A stretch of DNA of 64,000 nucleotides from NCBI RefSeq assembly GCF_009911795.1, contig NZ_CP047898.1, positions 744,001 to 808,000 of the forward strand. The letters run 5' to 3'. A program made the translations under genes and the position numbers. The notes beneath the pieces are model-generated. The model made no database searches, had not been told where the DNA came from, and saw nothing but the letters and a program-made list of their open reading frames with translations. Shown here one piece after another: positions 37,856 to 46,020 of this stretch. The stretch's first letter is position 1, and each line of letters begins with the position of its first letter. Source of the stretch: Pseudarthrobacter psychrotolerans (GTDB lineage Bacteria > Actinomycetota > Actinomycetes > Actinomycetales > Micrococcaceae).

Positions 37856-38319
37856 TCAGGGGTTTGTTCCACGGTCATCCTCGGGATCCTGGCTGACTAC
37901 CAGCACAGGGCAATGCGCATGGGCTGCACACGCTGCGCTCACGGAGCCCATGAGCTGGCCGAACAGGCCGCCGTGGCCGCGCCGCCCGACAACAGTTGTG
38001 CGTTCCGGCTTTCTTCCACCAGAACTTTCGCTGGCGATCCCACTTGGACAGCTGTCGTGAGATGTTCCGGACGCTCGGATCCATAGGCCCTGTCGATGGC
38101 TTGCTCCGTGAGGCGTTTGGCGATCGCTTCGAGCTCGGCCGTGCTATCGATGTACCCGGGAGGCAGGTGGGCGGGAAGGTAGAAGTCGGAGAAGCCCAGG
38201 CACGTGATGACGTGCAGCGGTGCGGCCAAGGCGGAGGCAAGCCGCCCGGTGAGGCGCAGCGCCGCGGGGGAGTATTCGGAACCGTCGATTCCGACAAGGA
38301 TACGTTCGCTGTCACTCAT
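37856..38319 (-). pseudogene. Universal stress protein gene with one frameshift
   Basis: From ATG 38319 (AAAGGT upstream) the protein begins SDSERILVGIDGSEYSPAALRLTGRLASALAAP and runs to VLVEESRNAQLL. One base is missing near 37987. The expected VVGRRGHGGLFGQLMGSVSAACAAHAHCPVLVVSQDPE continues in the next frame to a stop at 37856, overlapping the following usp start. Everything else is conserved, so a recent mutation or a sequencing error is likely. A DevR-like box lies 36 bp before the start. Confidence 0.85.
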
Positions 38320-38355
38320 GGCAGTACCTTTCTCTACGTTCCGGCGCGGTGCCAA

Positions 38356-38369
38356 GGGCCGTAAGTCAC
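38356..38369. promoter_or_regulatory. DevR/DosR-like box B (GGGCCGTAAGTCAC)
   Basis: An imperfect copy of the GGGAC-N4-GTCCC palindrome, 36 bp before the start of the usp gene at 38319. Confidence 0.55.
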
Positions 38370-38566
38370 CGAAGATTCACGGTTTCCGGCGGCGCCTCAG
38401 GGCGCACGTCTCCTTACATTAAGGTGAAGATTTGTGCGGCAGACACCGCATGCAAGTACCGAAGGCAGCACCTCACCAGGCCCCGTGGGTCCGGACGCTC
38501 ACCCATGCGCAACGGGCCCGACGCGATGGGACCGGGCTCATCAACCCACCGTGCCCTCATGAATGG

Positions 38567-39033
38567 TCACTCCAGTCCAGCGCGGGTGGCCTCGTCCAAG
38601 GGGCCACCCCAGGTCAGCGGGGCGGCGACCTTGAACCGCCTTCCAATGACACTCTCCGGGAAAATTCGGAGGAAATGGTCCTTGCGGCCCGTCTCCCACG
38701 GAAATAGCAACTGTCCGATCTGGCCCAGAAGTTCAGGAGTCCGGGGGAGCGTCGTGGCTGGCCCTTTCACGACAACGCTCCAGGCGATGCCTCCATGCGG
38801 GCAGTGCCATCGACTTCAAAAGCCACCATCTTGCCCAATGCGGCCGCAAGCTTGGTGCCGGCACCCGTTCGGAAGACCAATGATTCATGATCAACCTTGT
38901 AGTTGATGGGAAAGATCTCGGGGTGGTCGTCCACCCACACAGCCAGGCGGCCCACGGAATCTCCCCGCAGCAACTGCCAGCACTCCTCAGTTGGCAGCTT
39001 GGCGGTCTCCGGTAGCGTCTCATCAGTCGTCAT
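38567..39033 (-). pseudogene. PNPOx-like split-barrel protein gene, frameshifted
   Basis: Starts MTTDETLPETAKLPTEECWQ (ATG 39033) and continues VGRLAVWVDDHPEIFPINYKVDHESLVFRTG. Near 38785 one base is out of frame. The rest (GGIAWSVVVKGPATTLPRTPELLGQI ... RRFKVAAPLTWGGPLDEATRAGLE) is in a second frame to 38567. The intact paralogue at 50535-51005 matches both halves. Relatives are flavin- or haem-binding proteins of the pyridoxamine-phosphate-oxidase fold. A DevR-like box lies 35 bp upstream. Confidence 0.85.
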
Positions 39034-39068
39034 GAGATGAGCATAGGAGCGGGTACGCGCGCAATGTA

Positions 39069-39082
39069 GGGCACAAAGACCC
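39069..39082. promoter_or_regulatory. DevR/DosR-like box C (GGGCACAAAGACCC)
   Basis: Lies between the divergent PNPOx-like gene (35 bp from its start) and the histidine kinase gene (109 bp from its start), so it may serve one or both. Confidence 0.55.
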
Positions 39083-39191
39083 CTGGGCAAACCTGAACAT
39101 GGATGAATGGCACCGGGGGCGTAGTCTGTGTGCGACTGCAGCAGCCGGTTGCCCTGCACTCGCGGCCGAATTCCAAGGAAAGGCGATTTCC

Positions 39192-41003
39192 GTGAGCGAA
39201 CCCATCCGGCCAACCGGGGAGCACCGGCAATCATTTGCCGGCCCTCGAATGGACGAAGTTCATACCGACTTTGTTGACCGTTCCGGCGAACTGGTGAGCG
39301 CCCAACAGAGGATGCAGGGGCTCCTCAATGCCGTCGTAGCCTTGGCTGAGGACCTGAGTCTGGAGGCCTTGCTGCAAAGGGTGGTCAGCTCGGCCTGTCG
39401 CCTCCTCCAGGCTGAGTACGGTGCGTTGGGCGTCATTGGAAGCGACCGTGCCCTGAGCCTTTTCATCACTGTGGGGATCGATACTGACCTCGCCCATAAT
39501 ATTGGCCCACTCCCCACAGGACATGGCGTTCTCGGCCTATTGATCCGCGATCCGAAGCCGTTGCGGCTACATGATCTTCGCCAGCATCCGGCTGCCTACG
39601 GGTTTCCCAAGAATCATCCGCCGATGAAATCTTTCCTCGGCGTGCCTGTCAGGGTGAGGGATGTTGTGTTCGGCAACCTTTACCTGACCCAAAAAAAGGG
39701 TGGCGGCGACTTCACGGCTGAAGACGAGGAGTTGGCCGAGGCACTTGCTGCAGCCGCCGGCGTCGCCATTGAAAACGCCAGGCTCTATGACGATGCCCGG
39801 CGCAGAACCGCATGGCTGCAGGCGTGCATGGATGTGACGGGCAAGATGATGGGCGACGAGCAGGCACCGGAGGGCCAGAACGGGGGTCTTGACATGATCG
39901 CCGCCCGAGCACTCCGGGAGTCCAGCTCCTCACTTGCCCTCATCCTGGTCCCGGAGGACAATTCCAGCCTATTCCGCATCGAGGGCGCTGCAGGAAAGAG
40001 CGCTTCGGAGTGGGTTGGACGGCTCTTGTCGTTTGACTTTGTCGAAATCGAAGCCGTCCTCGCTTCGGGCAAGGCAGCTTTGATTGAAGATGCATCGTCC
40101 GCTCTTGGCGACGGCGAGGGGGTGGTTGAGGGACGGCTGCTGGTCATCGACCTCAGCGCCCGCGGCACCCACCACGGGCTCCTCGTCCTCCAGCGTGATT
40201 GGGCTTCCGGGACATTCAGTACGACGGACATGGAAATGGGTCCGGTGTTCGGGTCGCACGTTGCACTGGCGCTCGAACTGGCCCGGGCGCACCGGATGCG
40301 GGAACAGATTGCCGTATTCAGCGACAGGGACCGGATCGCCCGCGACCTCCACGACCTCGTCATCCAGCGCCTTTTCGCGGCGGGACTCAGCATCCAAAGC
40401 CTCCGGCGTTACATGACCGGTGACTCGGCCGCCAGTACCATCCGGACTGTGACTGGGGAACTGGACGAGACCATCCGGGAGCTTCGCAACACCATCTATT
40501 CACTGAGCGACTCCGAGACCGAGAAGGAACTTCTCAGCAGCCGTGTTCTTCAAGCGGTCCGCACCGGCACGCAGTCACTGCCTTTTGTTCCGCTCCTGAC
40601 GTTGACGGGGCCAATCGACGCGATCCGGGACGAGGAAACCGTCCCGAATATTTTGGCTGTCATCACCGAAGGACTGAGCAACGCAGTTCGCCACTCGGGA
40701 GCGGACACTATCCGCGTTTCAGTTTCCGTGGAGGACGGATTCGTCCGCGTCGTGATCCAGGACAACGGCACAGGATTCACGGTGCCTTCGCCTGGCAACG
40801 GACTGTCGAACATGGAACACAGGGCCCGGACGCTGGGCGGAACTTTCGAGGTGTCCAGCTCCCACGAGACGGGAACGGCCTTGACCTGGGGGCTCCGGTT
40901 TTTTGACTGCCGCTACTGGTCAGGGGACGAATGCTGCGCCATGTGGACCGCGGCCTGCGTCCGCCGCTCAAAACCCAGCTTCGCAAGCAGAGACGAGACG
41001 TAG
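39192..41003 (+). CDS. GAF-domain sensor histidine kinase, DevS/DosS-like
   Basis: Redox/oxygen-type sensor kinase. GTG 39192 has AAGGAAAGG upstream. GAF-1 (about residues 45-200) includes [30 protein letters not shown]; in mycobacterial DosS/DosT this segment holds the haem-ligating His (here His142). GAF-2 spans about 205-370. HisKA_3 has the phospho-acceptor in [16 protein letters not shown] (His387), and the ATPase has [20 protein letters not shown] and [11 protein letters not shown]. The last about 35 codons are out of frame: restoring one base near the GGGGG at 40888 gives a stop at 40906, 6 bp before the convergent regulator gene. Its partner is the regulator at 40913-41596. Confidence 0.9.
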   Translation: MSEPIRPTGEHRQSFAGPRMDEVHTDFVDRSGELVSAQQRMQGLLNAVVALAEDLSLEALLQRVVSSACRLLQAEYGALGVIGSDRALSLFITVGIDTDLAHNIGPLPTGHGVLGLLIRDPKPLRLHDLRQHPAAYGFPKNHPPMKSFLGVPVRVRDVVFGNLYLTQKKGGGDFTAEDEELAEALAAAAGVAIENARLYDDARRRTAWLQACMDVTGKMMGDEQAPEGQNGGLDMIAARALRESSSSLALILVPEDNSSLFRIEGAAGKSASEWVGRLLSFDFVEIEAVLASGKAALIEDASSALGDGEGVVEGRLLVIDLSARGTHHGLLVLQRDWASGTFSTTDMEMGPVFGSHVALALELARAHRMREQIAVFSDRDRIARDLHDLVIQRLFAAGLSIQSLRRYMTGDSAASTIRTVTGELDETIRELRNTIYSLSDSETEKELLSSRVLQAVRTGTQSLPFVPLLTLTGPIDAIRDEETVPNILAVITEGLSNAVRHSGADTIRVSVSVEDGFVRVVIQDNGTGFTVPSPGNGLSNMEHRARTLGGTFEVSSSHETGTALTWGLRFFDCRYWSGDECCAMWTAACVRRSKPSFASRDET

Positions 41004-41596
41004 TTTTTCACTGTCTTTTCCGCGAGAAGCATTCGTTCGCCGATCTGACGGTTTGTCAGGCCCTCACCGACAAGCTCCAGCACCCTGCGCTCCTGCCGCG
41101 TGAGCGACGCGACCCTTGGGTCCACGCGCTGCGGTTCCGCTAGTCCCTGAACTATCCTGGCTTTCAGGGCGGCATCAAACAGGGATTCCCCCTTGGAGGC
41201 GCGGCGCAGGGCACCGATCAGGTCGGTGCCACCGATTTCCTTCAGAACGTAACCTGAGGCCCCGGCCAGGACCGCACCGCGGAGCGCCCGCTCGTCGTCG
41301 TAGCTTGTCAGAATCAGGCAACTGATCGTTTCGTCAACTGAACGGACATCGCGGCAGACCTCTATGCCTGTCCCATCCGGCAAGCGCGCATCAAGGATTG
41401 CCACGTCCGGCTGCAGCGCAGGAATTCGGCGCGTCGCTTCGGCGGCGGAGCCGGACATACCGACGACGACGAATCCCTCGCTTTCCAGGAGGTCCTGGAG
41501 TCCTCGGCGGACCAGTTCATGGTCGTCTAGGATGAACACCCTGATGCCGGTGTTGGGCGAGGCAACCTCGTGCTCCGATGCTGCAGTGGCGTTCAT
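40913..41596 (-). CDS. NarL/LuxR-type response regulator, DevR/DosR-like
   Basis: A 227-aa regulator from ATG 41596 (AAGGGA upstream). The receiver domain has the acidic pair in [12 protein letters not shown], phospho-acceptor Asp69 in [11 protein letters not shown], the switch Thr in LILTSYDDE and Lys in GYVLKEIGG. The C-terminal HTH is [44 protein letters not shown]. It is convergent with the DevS-like kinase. A DevR-like box 90 bp upstream suggests autoregulation, and it is the best candidate to bind the other boxes in this region. Confidence 0.92.
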   Translation of the reverse strand: MNATAASEHEVASPNTGIRVFILDDHELVRRGLQDLLESEGFVVVGMSGSAAEATRRIPALQPDVAILDARLPDGTGIEVCRDVRSVDETISCLILTSYDDERALRGAVLAGASGYVLKEIGGTDLIGALRRASKGESLFDAALKARIVQGLAEPQRVDPRVASLTRQERRVLELVGEGLTNRQIGERMLLAEKTVKNYVSSLLAKLGFERRTQAAVHMAQHSSPDQ

Positions 41597-41686
41597 TCCG
41601 ATCCCTTCCGCGCCGCAGTTCCAAGGGCACCCAAGGTGCTCCGCCTGCGCCTGACTCATTCTTTAGGAACAGCCAAGATGCCACAA

Positions 41687-41700
41687 GGGCCTTATGACCC
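41687..41700. promoter_or_regulatory. DevR/DosR-like box D (GGGCCTTATGACCC)
   Basis: A palindrome-like site 90 bp before the response-regulator start, consistent with autoregulation. Confidence 0.55.
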
Positions 41701-41972
41701 GAATCGCTGGCGCCCGGACGCTGTGACCAATGGTGCTACCCCTTCGGCTGGATCCGGTAGAAGGGTGTGCCGCCGGCCGTTTCTGATCCGCGGACCCTCG
41801 GGTCAGACCTCCCGACGCGCCGGGCCCCAGGCTCTCGACCAAGTCACGGGTTGTTACCTCGGAGCATTGTCTCTTTGATGGGCCGCATCGGTCTGCGTTT
41901 CCATCCGGTACACAGTTTCCGGGTGGGGCAACAGGGACAACCGTCCGCTCGCCGAAGCGTTTGAACAGGCCA

Positions 41973-42218
41973 TTAACCGCCAGGACAGTCAGCGTCTTGA
42001 CCTCCGCCGTCGCCGCCGGCTGCACGTCCGGCGCTTGCCGGACAGAGATCTTTGATGTGACCGGTTCCGGCGCATTCACGGACATCTTTGATGGCGGCGG
42101 CCGCATGGCGTTTATCTTGGTACGGCCCGGAAACGGCGAGCACCGTCCCGTCCTGTGCCACAAGCGTGAAGCGCACCTGTGACTCCTCATCGGTGAACAT
42201 TTCGAATGATCCTGCCAT
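41973..42218 (-). CDS. DUF1508 (YegP-like) protein
   Basis: An 81-aa protein with GGAAGGAG 8 nt before ATG. It has one DUF1508 repeat: SFEMFTDEESQVRFTLVAQDGTVLAVSGPYQDKRHAAAAIKDVRE. YegP-like proteins are small beta-alpha proteins of unknown role, often stress linked. The last about 20 residues are Gly-rich and outside the domain. A DevR-like box lies 84 bp upstream. Confidence 0.85.
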   Translation of the reverse strand: MAGSFEMFTDEESQVRFTLVAQDGTVLAVSGPYQDKRHAAAAIKDVRECAGTGHIKDLCPASAGRAAGGDGGGQDADCPGG

Positions 42219-42302
42219 GCGATTGCTCCTTCCAAACTTCTTAGTCCGGTAGTGGGCGGCGGTAGTTGTGCCTATGCTTCCAGAACGGGACCTGGATCAT
42301 CA

Positions 42303-42316
42303 GGGACAAAGGTCCC
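42303..42316. promoter_or_regulatory. DevR/DosR-like box E (GGGACAAAGGTCCC)
   Basis: A near-perfect GGGAC-N4-GTCCC palindrome 84 bp before the DUF1508 gene. A further half-site (CGGGACC) lies about 20 bp closer to that gene. Confidence 0.65.
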
Positions 42317-42436
42317 GGAACGACCTTAAAGCTGGACCAATGCGGTCCGAAGACTCCTACATATGACCTGCTACCCGGGAACTCAGGCCCCTGCTCGAGC
42401 GCGTCCCGCAAACAGCACCGCAGCCTCGAGCTGCTC

Positions 42437-42556
42437 CAGGGCTTTGGCTACATTCCAGCTGTTTCGGGCGCACTCCTCCAAGAGTTGGTCGACCTGGCCA
42501 CGATTCTCAACGCACTTCGGACCCTCAATGGAGGAAGGGAAAGACGACGGCGGTAG
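42437..42556 (+). pseudogene. P-type ATPase C-terminal relic
   Basis: The plus-strand frame encodes GFGYIPAVSGALLQELVDLATILNALRTLNGG, nearly the same as GYVPAVAGALLQELVDLATILNALRALGDG at the end of the intact P-type ATPase encoded at 48340-50292. The rest of the gene is missing and orientation is opposite, so this is what remains of a second or moved copy. Confidence 0.7.
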
Positions 42557-42603
42557 GAGGCAGGCCAGTCAGCGTCGCCGGCGTGAGGTGAGCTGCCCGG
42601 ACG

Positions 42604-43062
42604 TCAGGGCTGCTCGGCGTCCAGCGGCGGCCACCAGCGCGACGGCGGAGTGATGACAAAGCGCCGGCCGCTGACCTCAGTGGGTGTCACGCGTACCAGA
42701 TGGTCCTTGCTGCCCGTCTCCCAGGGCGAGAGTCCGGCATCTGCTGCTTCCTGGAAGTCTTCCTGCGTGTCCACAACTTCTGCAGCCCCCTTGATGATGA
42801 CGCTCCAGGCAATGGTGCCGTAGGTGTTCAGGCCGTCGGCTTCCAATGCGATGGGACTGCCACTGAGCACAGCATCCAGTTTGGCTCCCGGGCCGGTGCG
42901 AAAGACGACGGTCCCGTAGTCGGGCACGTAGTTCACCGGGAAAATTTCCGGCACGCCATTTCTGGTCACAGCGACCCGGCAAACCGATGCTGACCGGAGG
43001 TATTTCCAGCAGTCATGAACGTCGAGGACTTCCGATTGCGGTTCCGAAGTGTTGCTTTGCAT
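42604..43062 (-). CDS. PNPOx-like split-barrel protein
   Basis: A 152-aa protein (DVHDCWKYLRSASVCRVAVTRNGVPEIFPVNYVPDYGTVVFRTGPGAKLDAVLSG ... ALEADGLNTYGTIAWSVIIKGAAEVV). It is the most divergent of three paralogues in the region. This actinobacterial branch usually binds a flavin, F420 or haem, not pyridoxamine phosphate. It is the last gene of a minus-strand unit after two usp genes, 12 bp after the tandem usp stop, so it should respond to the same DevR-like box at 44467. Confidence 0.88.
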   Translation of the reverse strand: MQSNTSEPQSEVLDVHDCWKYLRSASVCRVAVTRNGVPEIFPVNYVPDYGTVVFRTGPGAKLDAVLSGSPIALEADGLNTYGTIAWSVIIKGAAEVVDTQEDFQEAADAGLSPWETGSKDHLVRVTPTEVSGRRFVITPPSRWWPPLDAEQP

Positions 43063-43074
43063 GCTCGCCGGCTC

Positions 43075-43941
43075 CTACTTTTTGTGCTTGATGCGTTGGA
43101 TTGGGGTTATCACCGCAGGGCACGGCAGGCGGGTCAGAACCGCGTGGGCTGTGGAACCGAGCAGCAGCCGTTTGAAACCGCCCCTGCCACGGCTGCCCAG
43201 CACCAGCAGTTGGGCGTCAGCGGCGGCCTGCACCAGTGCCGCGGCCGGCTCCATGTCGGTTTTCAGGACCTTGTGCACCACAAGGTCCGGGTAATCCTCG
43301 CGGAGGCCAGAGATTGTTTCCGAGAGTACGATCTGCTCCTCGTCCACAATGCGCTGGGCCAGATTCTCGGTAAGGACTCCAATATCTGTTAGTGGATCTG
43401 GCGTCGTGACGGCATAAACTACCGTCAGCTCTTGGCCTTCCCGGTCCGCCTCCGCGGCAGCGAACGCAACGGCCTGGGTGGATTCTGCGGACCCGTCAAC
43501 GCCGACCACCACGCCCCGCCCGCCTTCGATCTCCAGTACGCCGATGACCGCGACCGGACACTTCGCTGCGGCGGCGACCTGAAGAGCGCGGTCTGTCAGC
43601 GAACCACCCAAATGGGCGGCCCCGGACCCGACCACCAGCAGCGACACCTTGCTGGAGTACTTACGCAGCGATTCGGCAATGCCTCCTTCCAGGACTTTGG
43701 TCGTGACCTCAACCGGAACGGTGCCCCTCACCCGTCCGGCAGCGGTTTCCACCAGTTCGTCAGCCTTCTCCAGCAGCACTCCGGTCCAGGGGATGGGTTC
43801 TGCCACCCAGCGGTCGTCAACAACGTACAGAATCATCAGCGGCAGGCCAGCTTTGGCAGCCCGACGGGCAGCCCACTGCACGGCTGCCTGGCTTTGCGGA
43901 GAGTCGTTAGTGGCGACGGCGATCGGCTTAGACGTTCTCAC
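43075..43941 (-). CDS. Tandem universal stress protein (two UspA domains)
   Basis: A 288-aa protein with two UspA domains. The first starts PIAVATNDSPQSQAAVQWAARRAAKAG and ends VVGSGAAHLGGSLTDRALQVAAAAKCPVAVI. The second starts VVVGVDGSAESTQAVAFAAAEA and ends GSRGRGGFKRLLLGSTAHAVLTRLPCPAVI. GTG 43941 with AGAGGA upstream is preferred; an ATG at 43980 gives 13 more residues but overlaps the previous gene by 53 bp. It is the middle gene of the usp-usp-PNPOx unit. Confidence 0.9.
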   Translation of the reverse strand: MRTSKPIAVATNDSPQSQAAVQWAARRAAKAGLPLMILYVVDDRWVAEPIPWTGVLLEKADELVETAAGRVRGTVPVEVTTKVLEGGIAESLRKYSSKVSLLVVGSGAAHLGGSLTDRALQVAAAAKCPVAVIGVLEIEGGRGVVVGVDGSAESTQAVAFAAAEADREGQELTVVYAVTTPDPLTDIGVLTENLAQRIVDEEQIVLSETISGLREDYPDLVVHKVLKTDMEPAAALVQAAADAQLLVLGSRGRGGFKRLLLGSTAHAVLTRLPCPAVITPIQRIKHKK

Positions 43942-44401
43942 GGCTGCTTGTCCTCTTATCTTTGTCGGGGCTGTGAACAACTAGTACGGGGCAGTGCGCA
44001 TGGGCGACGCAGGCTGAGCTGACGGATCCCAGGAGCAGGCCACCGAATCCTCCATGGCCACGCCTGCCAACAATGATCATGTCGGCGTGGCGGCTGGCAT
44101 CTATGAGTGAGTCCCTGGGGTGGCCCCGCACGACCCGTGGAATCACGTTCGGCGGAATCTCGTGCCCGAAGGCCTGTTCCATGGCGTCGTTGAGGATGAT
44201 CATGACGCGTTCCTCGAAACGGTCTATGCCCATCGCCACGTATCCCTCGTATACCTGCGGATCATCCCAGTAGGCGGTGGCCAAAATCTTGGCACCCAAG
44301 GGGACAGCCAGCCGTTGGGCCTGCCGAAGCGCTTCCACGGAGACCTCCGATCCGTCTACCCCCACCACGAACGTGGCAGTCTCCGACGCTGAGTATTTCA
44401 T
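43928..44401 (-). CDS. Universal stress protein (single UspA domain)
   Basis: A 157-aa UspA protein: TFVVGVDGSEVSVEALRQAQRLAVPLGAKILATAYWDDPQVYEGY at the N-terminus and MIIVGRRGHGGFGGLLLGSVSSACVAHAHCPVLVVH at the C-terminus, with the ATP-binding glycines present. It is the first gene of a minus-strand unit and overlaps the tandem usp gene by 14 bp. Closest in style to the usp at 51317. A DevR-like box lies 65 bp upstream. Confidence 0.92.
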   Translation of the reverse strand: MKYSASETATFVVGVDGSEVSVEALRQAQRLAVPLGAKILATAYWDDPQVYEGYVAMGIDRFEERVMIILNDAMEQAFGHEIPPNVIPRVVRGHPRDSLIDASRHADMIIVGRRGHGGFGGLLLGSVSSACVAHAHCPVLVVHSPDKDKRTSSRENV

Positions 44402-44466
44402 GTCCGATTCCCTTCAGTGCCCCTTTGCTGCCTCTCCAGCCTGCGGCCTAGGTCATCGGACCTGTA

Positions 44467-44480
44467 GGGCCGAAAGTCAC
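44467..44480. promoter_or_regulatory. DevR/DosR-like box F (GGGCCGAAAGTCAC)
   Basis: Lies 65 bp before the usp start at 44401 and abuts the stop of the DUF5129 gene. Shares 13 of 14 bases with box B. Confidence 0.55.
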
Positions 44481-45944
44481 CTAAAAACTCGAGGAACTGC
44501 CTGAGCCGGAGAAGCTTCCACCGCTGCTTCCGTAGCCTGTGGTTCCCCCGCCGCCCCTGGCAGCGTTGACGCTGCCGACGCCGGTGTTCAGGCCGGAGCT
44601 GAAGGCAGGAACCGAGAAGAAATAGTAGGACGGGTAGACGGTGCCGAGGATGCTGGGTTCGTAAGTCCGCTGGCGGTGGCGGTCCGTGCCCTCCTGCGCA
44701 TTCTCCATGTCCGTGCGCATGAGTTTTGCTTCGCGGTCGGTCTTGGCTAGGCCCTCAATCACGGTGTCTGCGTGGTTCTTTAGGCGGGCTGACAGCTGGC
44801 TCCGCCTGTCACGAAGGTTGTCCAGTGCCATTTCCGGTGTGATCGACCCGTCCGCGAGTGCGGCGGTCCAACGTTCCATCTCGCGGAGGCTCTCATCTCG
44901 GAAGGACCTGAGCGCCGCGGCGGTAGCGGAGTCCCCTTGCCCGTGACGTTTGCTGAGGAGTTGCTCCAACCCCGCAAGATCACTGCGGAAGGGCGCCAAC
45001 TGCCGGTCCCAGGCCGTGGGCCACGTAGTGAACTTGTTGAGCAACGCGTTGCTGTCGGCAATGACGTCGTCCAGGGCATCCAGTTCGGCGGCCGCGTCTG
45101 CATACTCCCGGACAAGTTTGCGGTTCGACCGCCGGCCCAACGCCTTTCGGGTAAGGGCATGGACCCGGTTCGAGAGCCCGGTGGTGGCGTTGTAGCGGTT
45201 GAGGAAGGTTCGGTGCTTCTCCAGGACGCTGCTGCCGTAGGAAGAGGACTCGGGGATGGTGCTGGCATTCAGTTCAGTGATGTCCAATTCCGTGCTGACA
45301 CTGGCATAGCTCTGGTCTCCGCGTTCCAGCTCCTTTCGGCTGCCGGCCCTGGTTATTGCCCGCGTTATCAGCAACGCAGCGGCCCCCAGAGCGGCGGCCG
45401 CGCCGGTCACCCACGCGGTGACCAAGAAAGCAGCTGACTGGTACCAGGGCTGGTTGATCAGTTCGGCCCCGCGCCGGACTCCTGCGATGGCTCCGTCCGT
45501 CCACTGTGCATCCCGCAAAAGATCCTTGGCGGCGTTTTGAATGTCATCGCGTTGTTCCAGGGAAACCTTGCGGTCCTCTCCCATGTATGTGCCCACATGC
45601 CGGCCCACAGGATCGATGGCGAAGATGAAGAGTCCGTCGGCCCATTTCTGGCCGTCCGGGCTGATCCAGTCCGGGTGTTCGGCCCGGGCAAACCTGAGAA
45701 CCTCCTCGTTCAGGTTGTCCGCGGCGCTGCCGTTGTAGGTATAGAGCACCAACTTGGTAGGGGAGTGGAACTCGAGGGCAGCGATGGCCGGGACGAGGGT
45801 GTTGCGGTCGAGAACTCCTGCCCGGTCCTCCATAACGACGTCGATGGGCGTGACTGCGAAGGCTGCAGGGCCGCTTCCCAGCAACATCGCAACCACAAAC
45901 AGCAGCAGAAGCCCGAATTTCTTGAACATCAGCCGGCCGGCCAT
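44481..45944 (-). CDS. DUF5129 membrane protein with TPM-like domain
   Basis: A 487-aa exported/membrane protein. The N-terminal signal or anchor (FKKFGLLLLFVVAMLLGSGPAAFA) is followed by a TPM-like domain (DRAGVLDRNTLVPAIAALEFHSPTKLVLYTYNG ... ADGLFIFAIDPVGRHVGTYMGED), a membrane helix near residue 175 (SAAFLVTAWVTGAAAALGAAALLI), a long coiled segment with many Arg and Asp, and a Gly/Ser-rich tail (GYGSSGGSFSGSGSSSSF). The layout matches actinobacterial DUF5129 proteins of unknown role. GAGG is upstream of ATG 45944. Confidence 0.85.
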   Translation of the reverse strand: MAGRLMFKKFGLLLLFVVAMLLGSGPAAFAVTPIDVVMEDRAGVLDRNTLVPAIAALEFHSPTKLVLYTYNGSAADNLNEEVLRFARAEHPDWISPDGQKWADGLFIFAIDPVGRHVGTYMGEDRKVSLEQRDDIQNAAKDLLRDAQWTDGAIAGVRRGAELINQPWYQSAAFLVTAWVTGAAAALGAAALLITRAITRAGSRKELERGDQSYASVSTELDITELNASTIPESSSYGSSVLEKHRTFLNRYNATTGLSNRVHALTRKALGRRSNRKLVREYADAAAELDALDDVIADSNALLNKFTTWPTAWDRQLAPFRSDLAGLEQLLSKRHGQGDSATAAALRSFRDESLREMERWTAALADGSITPEMALDNLRDRRSQLSARLKNHADTVIEGLAKTDREAKLMRTDMENAQEGTDRHRQRTYEPSILGTVYPSYYFFSVPAFSSGLNTGVGSVNAARGGGGTTGYGSSGGSFSGSGSSSSF

Positions 45945-46020
45945 ACGATCCTCGTTTCGCGCAGGACGGCCGTTGACTTTACTACTCCACCCATTCCACT
46001 CACCTTTCTGAAGCCGGGCA

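Larger units (their letters stand above)
35951..37878 (-). pseudogene. Universal stress protein gene split by IS701
   Basis: The 5' part (37878 down to 37531) encodes VVGVDGSAPSILALRWARALAPLL ... VLVEESKTAQMVIVGRRG. The 3' part (36126 down to 35951) continues GGFEGLLLGAVSATVAEHAKCPVLVAHG and ends 12 bp inside the next usp gene. The IS701 element lies between. Excising it with one CTAG copy gives GRRG-stop-GGFEG: the codon at the usual His/Tyr position reads TAG. So either the gene was already broken or the duplication is not a plain copy of the old target. No functional product is expected. Confidence 0.85.

Noticed and set aside
40907..41003. C-terminal tail of the histidine kinase overlapping the response regulator gene
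   Set aside because: It arises from a single-base frameshift near 40888; the tail has no similarity to kinases and overlaps a conserved convergent gene.
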